Assembly (NCBI GenBank): GCA_964016985.1 | Contig: OZ024836.1 | Coordinates: forward strand, 35,830,152 to 35,894,151 | Reading direction: 5' to 3' | Length of the DNA stretch: 64,000 bases | Source: Anodontia alba | Taxonomy: Eukaryota; Mollusca; Bivalvia; Lucinida; Lucinidae | Shown: one piece after another, positions 52,186-61,944 of the stretch | Numbering within the stretch: position 1 is the first letter of the stretch | Layout of the letters: each line of letters starts with the position of its first letter | Translations under genes and position numbers: made by a program | The notes under the pieces: model-generated | Seen by the model: the letters and a program-made list of their open reading frames with translations, nothing else | What the model was told of the DNA's origin: nothing | The model's database searches: none

Positions 52186-53268
52186 CATTCTGTAGCCATG
52201 AAGACAGCGCTGACAGAAGTGTTTGCGCTCCCGGTGCTCGCTCTGGTCGTAGAGTAAGCGACTGAGGTCCAGTAGCAGATTGATGCGGGGCATGTCCTCC
52301 GGCTGGGTGCTGAGTCTGTGAACAATCGCACCTTATCCCAGCCAAATACATCGATGGCCAGGTCATTCTGCTTCTCCACTTTGGGGATCTGAGAAATTGG
52401 TGTGGGTGCATCGATCCATGTGAAATCTAGGCCGTCCTTGGTAGGATATTTCGAGGGCCACTGGGGACTCTCGACCACTTGGAAGCGCGCTGCCCGGAGG
52501 GCAAACAGTGGTCATCCCTATTTTTCACGTTGACCACCGCCTTCTTGGCCGCCAGCCATGGAGGCAGGGGGAGGTATGAGCCCCCGCGCAGTGGTTGGTA
52601 TCGGGCGATGTCCAACCACAGAGTTTGCACTCCATGACCACCCACCCAGAACCCCTCTGAGTCCATTTTTCGAGCAGCTCCAGGAGGTGGGGGATGGCTT
52701 TGTCTAGAGCCTCTTTGATTTCGCTGGCCTGGAGAAAGGCCTCCTGTTTGTGGCGGAGTGCAGGGTCAGTGCCATCTGGGTTGTCCTTCCGAAGCTTGAC
52801 CTTGAGAGCAAGCTGGAATTTGATGCCATTGAGAGCCAAGATCTCTTCTGTGAGTTTCTTGTGTATCTGTGGGCGCACTTCTTGCATAAAGGCTCTTACA
52901 TCAACGCCTGAGCGATGGCCTTCAGAAATAGACATCTGCCATCCTCGCAAGAACTTGCTGATTGTCCAGGGCGTTCGGTAGAATGCGAGGTTTTTCTCTT
53001 CTTTGGGAGTAAACAGATCCAATATCTCCTTTTGATAGCCCTGGATTGTTCGAAGCGTCTTCTGAGGAGGCAGTGGGTCAAGCTCCTCCAAGATGGCCTT
53101 CCTCTTCCGGTCCTTGCGCATGCGAGGTGGGCGAGAAGGCCGTAGTTTTCCAGGGAGCAGAGGCTTGAGTAGGCGTTGTTTCACTGCTCCCGGGATGGGC
53201 TTATCCAGGATATTATTCTGGGCAGGCTCGGGCATTTCTGCGAGCAGCTGGTCGATGTATTCGTCCAT
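52185..53268 (-). pseudogene. Maverick/Polinton- or adintovirus-like protein-primed DNA polymerase, N-terminal region, broken
   Basis: Overlapping minus-strand reading frames at 53268-52525, 52666-52427, 52478-52185 and 52293-52090 each carry part of one protein, so at least three frameshifts interrupt it (near 52620, 52480 and 52300). The recognised portion is the region upstream of the catalytic core of family-B polymerases of Maverick elements and adintoviruses: a GGSYLPLPPWLA block, then KKAVVNVKN, then QIPKVEKQN, then a CxxC-type finger (FCQRCLHG). The exonuclease and polymerase domains are absent; a tandem-repeat segment begins at about 52185. GC content is visibly higher than in the surrounding DNA. 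This is an old integrated copy, described only. Confidence 0.72.
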
Positions 53269-53326
53269 GTCGTTGGGTGGGTAAACCCTATGCGGAAAAG
53301 TCTCTAAATGGGAATCGCGATAGCGG

Positions 53327-53521
53327 TCAGACGCGCGAATTCGGTCTGGTATGCCCTGGCTCTATGTCTGGAATGACGCCGCCTGTCTGATAGCCACAGG
53401 GGCCGCAGAGTTGTTCCTTGTTAGTAACTCCCACCCCACAAACCGTGCACGGTCGTGTGCATGAACCCTTGTGGATATGCATAAGGTGAACTTTACAAAA
53501 ATCCATGACAGCTTTTACCAC
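53327..53521 (-). CDS. Small cysteine-rich open frame upstream of the polymerase relic
   Basis: 64-codon open frame with two Cys pairs (CTVCGVGV and LCGPCG), a possible small zinc ribbon. It lies in a different frame from the polymerase relic and ends close to that relic's start. It could be a separate small gene of the same element, part of a 5' extension, or chance. No start codon context or homologue is recognised. Confidence 0.25.
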   Translation of the reverse strand: MVKAVMDFCKVHLMHIHKGSCTRPCTVCGVGVTNKEQLCGPCGYQTGGVIPDIEPGHTRPNSRV

Positions 53522-53639
53522 AGAGCTCTGTTGAGCCCAAGGCCAGCCATTTACAAGTGTCGTAGCCCTTTGTCATGGTCGCATATAATATGCTCAGGTA
53601 TACTGGTAGCGGAAATATCTCTAAATGGGGATCTCGATT

Positions 53640-54070
53640 GCCGTCAGACGTGCCCAAGGCCGGCGAGGGGGGCGGGGGGTGGGCCGTCCCCTGGAGCTCC
53701 TTGCGCGGGCGCTGTGTGTGTGGCGCTGTGTGTGTGTGTGTTGGGGGGGGGGGGGCGCCGTTGGGTATACCCGATCTGGACAAAAAAAGTGGTCTGCTCG
53801 CCCGCCACGTTGTGGCTGCTACCCGGGCCTGGTGCCACACTGCGCGGTTCGACGGCGCCCGCAGGGGGGGGGGGGGGGGGTGGGGCGGGTGCCGCGCGCA
53901 CGGCTGCTGTGGGGCTCCCTGGGCGATAGTATAGCGGAGCTTGATGTCGCGCTTTTGGTCCGCGGGGTTGTCTACCTCGAGACGTCCTGACGTAGACGCA
54001 CCAATTTTCTGTCTACTGGTAAAATGCGCCAGAAACCCAACCTCCCCGCTCCCCCCCCCCCTCCCCCTCC
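53640..54070. other. GC-rich block with poly-G and poly-C runs
   Basis: Composition differs sharply from the rest: GTGTGTGTTGGGGGGGGGGG (about 53730-53755), a second G run at 53864-53881 and pyrimidine runs at 54047-54070. Open frames on both strands here follow from low complexity and GC content. It may be further sequence of the Maverick-like element or unrelated inserted DNA. Confidence 0.6.
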
Positions 54071-54257
54071 CCTCCTGTGTATACTACTGGAGGCAACATG
54101 GTAGCCGAAAATGCGGTAGCCCCGGCAGTGGTGCGCCACCACAGGATCATAATTTTTACCAATTCTTTGTGTAGGTGTGAGCCATTTTGCTTGAGTTTCA
54201 CCCGCCATATGAAAGTGGACCAGACCCCCTCCCCCCTTCCCCTCTGTGTATACTACT

Positions 54258-55000
54258 GCACATTTATTCACTAAAAATATTATCGACAATCCGTTATGTG
54301 TCTGTGGAGCACGTGAAGATACTCAGCACTTCTTAATGTTCTGTACACGATACACAACCCTGCGACAAGAACTTGTTAATAGAGTAGCCCAGGTGTTTCA
54401 ACCATCCGTAAATGAATTTCTTTTTGGCAGTCAGGAACTCTCTGACTCTGATAACAGACAAATATTCCTCGCCGTACAAGAATTCCTAACGAAATCAAAA
54501 CGTTTTGAAGTGATACATAATTAACCTATGGTAACTAATATTATTGAAAGGTCGTTTCTATCAGTTTAATAAAATTGCTATTAATTTGCAAACTCTTCTA
54601 AATTACAATGTTCTTTAATCTCAACTCGTACTATCTCTTAAAGGAATTGGATAAGCTTTGTTGTGGTCGAGAAATAAATCTTACCTAAACCTGGCCTGAC
54701 GAAAAATTAATTTATTGTTCATTTTGTTCATTTGTTTTTCTTATCCACCATATATGTGCAAAACATATTCCCACATCCCCTTGGAGCTGTCATTGGTTTA
54801 AAAGATGTACCTAAACAATTGTTCTATCTGAAATTCACTCTGTCTTTTTATCACTGTTAGTTTGTTCTATTCAAAGTCACATGTTGTATTTGTACATTCA
54901 TATTTGCAAAAAAATGGGAGACGGACTTCATAAGTCAATTGACTTTTCTTCTGAATCCCATTGTACAATATTGTAATTTAGTAAACACATGTCTTGTGTA
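54258..55000 (+). mobile_element. Non-LTR retrotransposon (LINE) 3' end
   Basis: The coding end runs to TAA after codon 54524. It reads NPLCVCG, then Q-HFLMFC, a CxC-x7-H-x4-C knuckle characteristic of the C-terminus of Jockey/Nimb-like LINE ORF2 proteins, followed by FLFGSQEL. Behind it is an AT-rich 3' UTR to about 55000. The 5' side is truncated at TGTGTATACTACTG (54245-54258). The reverse transcriptase domain is missing. Confidence 0.72.
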
Positions 55001-55037
55001 TGTTCAAATATGTTAATATTATACACGAAGTAAACGT

Positions 55038-55083
55038 TTAAAGGCAGTGTTCCAATATATATATATTGGAACACTGCCTTTAA
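55038..55083. repeat. Perfect 46-bp palindrome
   Basis: TTAAAGGCAGTGTTCCAATA followed by TAT and an exact complement; no loop and no mismatch. Confidence 0.9.
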
Positions 55084-55189
55084 TCGGATGTTTAATTTAC
55101 TAAAGTCAATTAAGTACTTTTGATAATATGCTATGGCACATACAGAGGCCGCAATGAATACCGGGAATTTGACAGAATGCTACAACATC

Positions 55190-56278
55190 AGTCACAGTCA
55201 TAAATAGCGCTGCCAAGAGAACTTCTAGACGTATACTTATTTCCAGAAAGCATTTTCTTAAGCCTTGGAAATAAAAAAAAGTCACAGGGACTCAGGTCAG
55301 GTGAATAAGGTGGATGATTTAAAACTTTCACCTTTTCAGAAGCCAAAAAAGACTTAACAACCTCACACTTATGAGAGGAGGCCTTGTCATGTAAAAGGTA
55401 CACTCCTGACCATTTTTTGCTTGGTCGTTTCTTATTGGAGAACTCTTTTCACTTTCTTCAGTACAGAATTCTTGTAGAATCGGCCAGTGACTGTATGACC
55501 AGAGGGACAAGGCACTTGAACGACTGGCCCACTTGAAGAAAATTGCGTACAACATCTTTTTCGAACTTAAGGTTCTCTTGGCAATACATTGGCGTTTTTT
55601 TTTATCTTTTTGCTTCCATTGCTTATTATCAGCCCTTCTTTGTGGCTTAAACATGTGCACCCAAGTTTCTTCACCTGTTAGCAAGCTAGAAATAGCCCGA
55701 CTATTACAGCTTTTGTATGTTTTCAAAAGTTCCCGGGCACATTTAAGGGGTTGTGTCTTTTGCTCCTCAGTGAGCAAATGAGGTACCCATCTAGCGCAAG
55801 CCTTTCTCATGTCCAAACGCTTTTTCAGATTTGTTTGCACACTACCTTCTGATATGCCAACAACTAGCTATATCTCTGACAGACAATCACGCATCCTGTT
55901 CGACCACAATCTTTACAGCAGCGATGTTAGCTTGGTAACAGAGGTTTTAGGCCTTCCAGGACGGGTATCATCTTAAACAGAAAATTTCCCAGCTTTAAAA
56001 GCTTTAACCCACCTAAAAACTGTGCGCATTGAAATGATCTGAGGTCCATATATACCACAAAATTCATTAAATATCTGCTTTAAATGTAACAAGTAAATCG
56101 GTCAGTGTGCATGACTGCGTCTATTTCAATTTGAAATAACTCGGTTAGTTGGAAAGCAATTTGCAAGAAATAAACGGGTATCGTTAGCACACCATTCAAG
56201 TGCAGTGAAGCATTTAAAAATATACCTGGGATAAAACTAAGGAAGCCTATTAGTGACAGAACTTTTGCACGACCCTCG
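55190..56278 (-). mobile_element. Mariner transposon, truncated and degenerate (copy 2)
   Basis: Same family as 37757-39088. The high-coordinate terminal repeat is present (reads CGAGGGTCGTGC from 56278) next to TA at 56279-56280. The other end stops near 55190 without a terminal repeat. Transposase segments include WVPHLLTEEQK, TGEETWVH (the first catalytic Asp is replaced by Glu) and HDKASSHK...YSPDLSPCDF with intact 34-residue spacing. Several frameshifts separate the segments at about 55330-55560 and 55840-56090. The element is dead. Confidence 0.85.
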
Positions 56279-56928
56279 TATCTTTATTTTGTAGATTAGA
56301 CTATTGTCTTTAATTTGGTGTTTAAATTATTAAAATCGGTCAAGTACTTTTGATGTTTTACTATGTCAAACACAAGGACCTCTATGAAGACCGAGATACG
56401 GATACCGGAAATACAGTAGATACAGTAAATTAGTATGCAACCAACCAATGAGAATGACGGAAAAACCATGCTTTGCCCCCTTTAGCTCACCAGAGATTCT
56501 TCGAGGCGCCATTTTGAAATTTCGAGTTTCATCTTGTGACGGGTATTTTTTTGTAAATTGATTTGTTTTATTAATGTCGGTACATTTATTAATTTGAGTT
56601 AATTAACAAAATATATGCTTATCCCCGCGAATGGGATGTTCAGAGCACAGGTACCGGTTTCAAATAAAGTTTGGTACCGTATTTTATAGCCCGAAAGGTA
56701 GGAAAAGGCATCTTGTACTCCAACGGTAGTTGGTTGAATTATGGGTGAATTATTGACACGGCATTAGTACATATCAGGTAAAAACTGAGACCTCCTTTTT
56801 ATATCTAATAGCCGTGTCGTTGCGACCAGACGCCATTATATGTCAATAATTTTATGTTGTTAAGGTAACTAACCAAAGTAAACCGGTTTAAACCAAAGTA
56901 GGGCGGTCAAAACCAGAGGCGGTTTTAA

Positions 56929-57800
56929 CCAGCGATTTAAGGATAATCTGCCGGCTGACCAAACATGGCGGCGGAATATGCCACCTGTACACGTCATCAT
57001 AAAATATCAACAAAAATCACAAACGAAATGCGTGTCTAACAAATTGAACTGATAACTCAAATCTCAAGATATATCAAGTGGTTATTAATAGATAAAATTG
57101 CATTTTTTAAGTATGAAAAAAACTTACGTTCTAACTTGCGTAATTTTGAGACAAAATATTTCCTGTTTCTTTTCCATGAATACATAATGTACTTATGTCT
57201 TTTTCTTTTACAATGTTCCATCTAGGGCAACCGGAAAATAAAATATCCAAATTCATTCAAATAAAGATACGCTTTGGCTTCCAAGAAGGCTATCAAACAG
57301 CACTAAACAATGTACATTGACCGTACATATATAATGTACTTAGCTGTCCCCCGTGCACGTGCAGATAGAATACAAACCGGTATCCAGTCCGTTATATACA
57401 TTAAAGGACAAGATTTTAGTTCTGTGTATCAGTTTGGATACCTGCGGACATAGGCATATTGTGTTTTTATTTGAAAGCTTTTGGATATTTTAATTTCCGG
57501 CTGCTCTAAACGGAACATTGTGAAACAAACTGACGTTAGTATCTTATGAATTTATGAAAAAGAAAAGGGAACGTTTGGCTCCCGAATTTGCACAAGTTAG
57601 AAGGTTAGTTTTTTCATACTTATAAAATGCATTTTTATCTCTTGATAACCACTTGATATGCCTTGACATTTAAGTTATCAGTTGAATTTATGAGACACGC
57701 ATTTCATTTGTGATTTTTGTTGATATTTTATGATGACGTGTACAGGTGGCAAATTTCGCCGCCATGTTTAGGTAGCCGGCAGATTATCCTTTAAACCGCC
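56929..57800. mobile_element. Long foldback element (class M)
   Basis: Inverted arms of about 210 bp: 56929-57142 and 57591-57800. Matching blocks include GGATAATCTGCCGGC / GCCGGCAGATTATCC, CACCTGTACACGTCATCATA (mirrored as ATGATGACGTGTACAGGTGG) and CTTGATAACCACTTGATATG. A spacer of about 450 bp has no reading frame of note. The left arm carries an extra piece of about 11 bp near its end. Non-autonomous. Confidence 0.8.
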
Positions 57801-57937
57801 CAGGTCAATACTCCCATAGTCTCTGACCCCGTATTGGTCAATACTGGTCAATACTGGTCGATTGAAATATTGTGTGGTCGATTGAATATTTTTAGTGGTC
57901 AGATGGAAATTATGGTGGTCAATTGGTGGTTGATTGA

Positions 57938-58153
57938 TTATGGCAGATTACAGGCATAGAACAGGCTAGCAATTTGTTCATCTAACTGCTTCCACATACT
58001 ACATTCTGTTGAAACAGCAAAGCTACTTAAGCTAGTCTTTTGAAGTTTTGGTCTCTTTGCTATAGGCTGATCATTTGATAGAGTTTCAGATTCAGATGTT
58101 ATTTCTTCAAGTGGTCGCTTAGCAATACTTTCTTTTTTTTTAGCCCTAAGCAT
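57938..58153 (-). pseudogene. Possible hAT transposase N-terminal fragment
   Basis: ATG at 58153 opens 71 codons with two IAKRP repeats (basic), then STECSMWKQLDEQIASLFYACNLP. 'DEQIA-x-x-FYA-x-N-x-P' is a common start of the dimerisation/catalytic region in hAT-type transposases and ZBED-like proteins. The frame ends there and no catalytic part follows. It lies in a segment whose two ends carry short GGTCAATAC / GACCACC subrepeats in opposite orientation (57820-57945 and 59140-59240), which may be the terminal regions of the element. Confidence 0.45.
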
Positions 58154-58220
58154 TTTTGTCTATGAGTCTTCAGTCTTAAGACCTTAGCACTAATTTAATA
58201 TTACAGTCTTTGCACCTTGC

Positions 58221-58226
<6 letters not shown>

Positions 58227-58254
<28 letters not shown>
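58227..58254. repeat. Poly-T run
   Basis: 28 T, near the putative hAT fragment; in minus-strand sense a poly-A upstream of its ATG. Confidence 0.9.
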
Positions 58255-59894
58255 CTTCCAAAATAGTGAAGAAGTTCCAAACTAGGTCTGTAGGTTTCAT
58301 TTTTGACACCTTCAGTAATAGCTTGATGACAAGATACTATCTAGATTGCAGATAACTCAAACTTTCACACATTAGGATTAAAGCCTGGTGTCAGTGTATA
58401 ATACCCCTATTAGGGACATGTGATTGATCACTTTGGCAATTAGATCTATGTCACATCCACTGCAGTGGCATGGGACAGCTTTTACACCTTTTAATCTGTT
58501 TTGACAGCAATTTACAGGTGTTGCAGACACTTAAATATACTTCAAAGACATTAATGAATCTTCAAACATTGTTTGGTTAATTAATTACAGCCTTTCACAG
58601 ATGCACTACTAATAATCATAGGCCTAAAGATTAATGACAGGTGTATTTCACACATTTACAATATGTGACAGTTTTCTGCAATAACATCAAAATTATATGT
58701 TAGCTGCTTTTTGATGTAACATTGTGTGGTACAATCTGGTACTACATTTTTTTCTGTCAAACAAAATAGGACCTTTCATAAATCCTTTAAAGTCCATAAT
58801 AGTTCAGCTTATTCATATTCATGTAAATTAAAATATGAACAATTAATCTGACCTTTAAATAATAATATAATAATAAAGATTGTTTGGTTGAAAAGAAATA
58901 CCTGTCTATAGTTCAGTGAGTCAATCCAATCAACCTCTTCAGTTAACCAGCAATAATGTCTTTTGACTTATGATCAAATAAAAAAAGGGACCTCAAATAA
59001 TTAGTTACATGTATTAATAAAACTATTTTGTCTTGTTCACTGATGAAAATATAGTCTAACCTCATGTACATGATGCAGGTGGGGAATGCTTTTAAGACCA
59101 GTTTATCAGCAGAACAGAGGTATATACGCCAGTGATTTAATATACCCAACTGACCACCAATCGACCACCAGTTGACCAGTAATGACCGGTTAAAACCGGT
59201 TTTAACCATCGGCCCGGTCAATACTCATATTGACCGGCTTTTTGCCAACCTTGGTTTAGACTGCAATGTCTACCACTAGGGACAGACTTCTTGAGACTTA
59301 TCTTTGCTAACATTTTAACTTACTCAAAGCCAGATGGATGTCAACGAGTGGTAATGGTTATTTAGTTGTTTTAGTGTGTTGCCATTTTCCGCAACAACCA
59401 GTTTTCGGGCACACCCTATTTCCGGCCAGCCACATAAAATGGATCGCATGTATTTATTTTATTGTCAGCGGTGAAATCAGTGTATATCTGATGAAAATAA
59501 AAGTGGTATCAATCACTAGTGAATTGTTATCGTATCATTTCACTATAGTGAATGATACGATTTATATTTTCACTCTTCGCTTTGGACGACTTCGGTTTTC
59601 TTCACTGTTTCAGAAGTGGATGTAACCTCCACTTCAGATTTTTGAACACCTCAAACTTCTTTAATTCTGAATAAAACTATCAAGTGTTGGTATGCATTTT
59701 CTTAGTTAGAATGTAAGGAACATTATGGTATCAAAATTATTTTGATTCGCCGAAACTTTTTGTTTTTTGTCTCTCCAGCGGTTCACATGTTAAGCACTGA
59801 GCGTCGACGCCATGACGTTCATGTTTTGTTTCGTGACGTTACTTATGACGTCAGAAACGCGCATTGACGTGTGAACAATAAAATAAAAAAGAAA

Positions 59895-60052
59895 ATTTAC
59901 TCTTTTTCAGTGAATACCATACAAATTTTCATCTCGTGTAATGAAAACATTCAAATTTTCACTCGTGCTTCGCACTCGTGAAAATACTGATGTTTTCATT
60001 TCACTCGATGACAATATTTATGGTATTCACAGAAAAAGAATAAATATCCTCT
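59895..60052. repeat. Inverted repeat with CACTCGTGCTTCGCACTCGTG centre
   Basis: TTTACTCTTTTTCAGTGAAT and mirrored ATTCACAGAAAAAGAATAAA, arms about 75 bp. A smaller palindrome with TCACTATAGTGA at its centre lies at 59526-59564. Confidence 0.7.
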
Positions 60053-60286
60053 ATCTATTTATCTGTGCAAACACAGTTTGATAATAGAAAAGAACTGTCA
60101 AGCAAGTTTTAATTCCAAAATATGGAAATTAGAATAATATACATGTAGCATTATAATATTATCTCAAAGAATCAGGGGACACATCAACAGACATTCATTC
60201 ACCAGGGAAGCAAGTCAATTTCATTGGTTCGAAATTTTAGCTATTTAACTCATTCAAACCATGTATGTGAATAATGTTTTGAATTT

Positions 60287-60515
60287 AAGAAAAAAAAAAA
60301 AAAAAAAAGATTTTTAGTTAAATATTTAGAAAAATGTTTTCACCATTAACAAAGCACGCCTTTCCCTAACATGGCATTTAAAAAACCATTTGTCATTATC
60401 AATAATGCAAGATTTAGAACAGGTATAAAACCCCGCCTGCACCCCTCACCCCTCACACCTACGGAAAGTGCTGATGTACGTCAGGCTTACAAAAAAAAAA
60501 AAAAAAAAAAAAAAG
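60287..60515. repeat. Two poly-A runs
   Basis: A runs at 60287-60309 and 60490-60515 separated by unassigned sequence. Confidence 0.85.
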
Positions 60516-60911
60516 TCAATAGTTTGGTATGGATGGTTAATGAATAGATTCACCAAACTGCGCAAATAGTTCTATTTTTATGATTACTCTATTTTTTATT
60601 ATTATTATTATTTTTTTTTTTACAAAAATACAAACTTCCTTCAAAAAACTTCACCCCTGAACCTTTTACATGTTTAAGAGCCGTGTATGTTATAGAGCCC
60701 TAAATTAGTTTCGCAGAGGTAATCACGGCAGTGCTGAATTTGAAGAATGCCTGATTTTATTCTGCTAAATGGGGGAAAGCTTGTTTGAATGTCAAGAAAT
60801 AGAAAGCATAATATTAGGGCTCAGATATATGTTCGTTTCATTGAAGTTTTTAACTAAACCTGAAGAGGATTTACAGGGGTGTACATGTACTTTATTTTCC
60901 GTATGTTGTTT

Positions 60912-60988
60912 CAAAATATAATTATGTGTGTACTCATTAGAATGTCTTCTTGAGGCCATTCTAATGAGTACACACAATCTATGTTTCA
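60912..60988. repeat. H4 hairpin
   Basis: AATTATGTGTGTACTCATTA with mirrored TAATGAGTACACACAATCTA; tip ATGTCTTCTTGAGGCCAT. Confidence 0.78.
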
Positions 60989-61085
60989 AATTCCTTTAAG
61001 GAAAATAGCACCATTGTTTATATGAAGAAAAATAGCCATCATTACATGATAACATGCCTATGTAATAAAATAAGTTATTTCATGA

Positions 61086-61555
61086 CTACAAAAATGATCT
61101 GATAAAAATCCCACTTAATAATAGCTGAATTCCACCAAATATATGTTGCCATTTTAACTTTCTGCATAAAAACTCAACACTTTCAAATATTTTTCTGCTA
61201 GCCATTGAAATTTCATCAATAACAAGACAATCTGTACTCAAGATTCTGGATTTTGTTTCCTGGAAACGTTCATCTGAATCTATCAGTTGAAGGAGTTTTT
61301 CATTATCATGTCGACCATCTTCAAGACCTGCAAACTTATGCAGTGTCATTGGGTGCAGACCCTTATACTGTAAACAGGCTATGCCTGTATAACATGTTAG
61401 AGAAACTGTTTTACCAGAGGCTTTTAAACTTTTGACACATTCTTTTACTGAAAATGTTTTTTCCAGTTCCGGCCTGCCTTAATATTACAAGGTTGTGGCC
61501 ATTCATCACAGCTGTTAGACATGTTTGTTGATCCGCATCCAAATGCTTAGCCATT
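61086..61555 (-). pseudogene. PIF1-type helicase fragment, disrupted
   Basis: Read on the minus strand: NLVILRQAGTGK (Walker A, about 61459-61500) is followed after the expected interval by MTLHKFAGLEDGRH, then CLVIDEISM (Walker B) and FGGIQLLLSG, all characteristic of PIF1/Helitron-type helicases. The residue after the Walker A lysine is Asn instead of Ser/Thr. A TAA follows LW in that frame, and the second part (61349-61086) is in another frame. Only motifs I-II and nearby sequence remain. It may derive from a Helitron or from the PIF1-like gene family that is large in bivalves. Confidence 0.75.
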
Positions 61556-61669
61556 ATCAGTGGTACAGTTACTGTTGTATGTTAAGGAAGTAAGACAGAT
61601 AAAGCTGTGTTTGCAAACTTTTGGGCTATGTCAGGCATGTTAAGCCTATCAGTGTTCTGTCAGTAGTAG

Positions 61670-61830
61670 AAACAAGAGGCCCATAGGCCACTATGCTTAC
61701 CAGAGTTCCTTGGCCAAGCAGCTTCAGGGGAGATCTCCGAATAAAAAGTTGACGCCAGCGATGACGGACGACGGCCGGATGCCTATCCTATAAGCTCACC
61801 CAGAGCCTTCGGCTCTGGTGAGCTAAACGT
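61670..61830. repeat. Repeat ending in a CAGAGCCTTCGGCTCTG hairpin
   Basis: AGAGGCCCATAGGCCACTAT at the left. The right side is a stem AGCTCACC-CAGAGC / GCTCTGGTGAGCT with loop CTTCG. Related TTAGCTCACCAGAG starts occur at 10770 and 56482. Confidence 0.6.
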
Positions 61831-61944
61831 TAGAGGAGATGATGGATACAAAACATTAGGAGGTTACACTTGCTGATTTGGTGCATGCACAGTGGAAGAT
61901 TCAAGGACCATATGCTACAGAAATTCAACATTTTGCTGATTTTC

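Larger units (their letters stand above)
58154..61085. other. Unassigned AT-rich sequence
   Basis: Apart from the right-hand GACCACC subrepeats (59140-59240), the inverted repeats at 59526-60052, poly-A runs and one H4 hairpin, no gene or known element is recognised. Confidence 0.5.

Noticed and set aside
53471..53990. Several overlapping open frames of 110-150 codons on both strands
   Set aside because: They arise from GC-rich, low-complexity sequence with G/C runs; Gly/Pro-rich translations differ by frame and none has a recognisable domain.
826..60988. Many similar palindromes suggesting a CRISPR-like or regulatory array
   Set aside because: Spacing is irregular, each sits in its own terminal-repeat shell, and the genome is eukaryotic.
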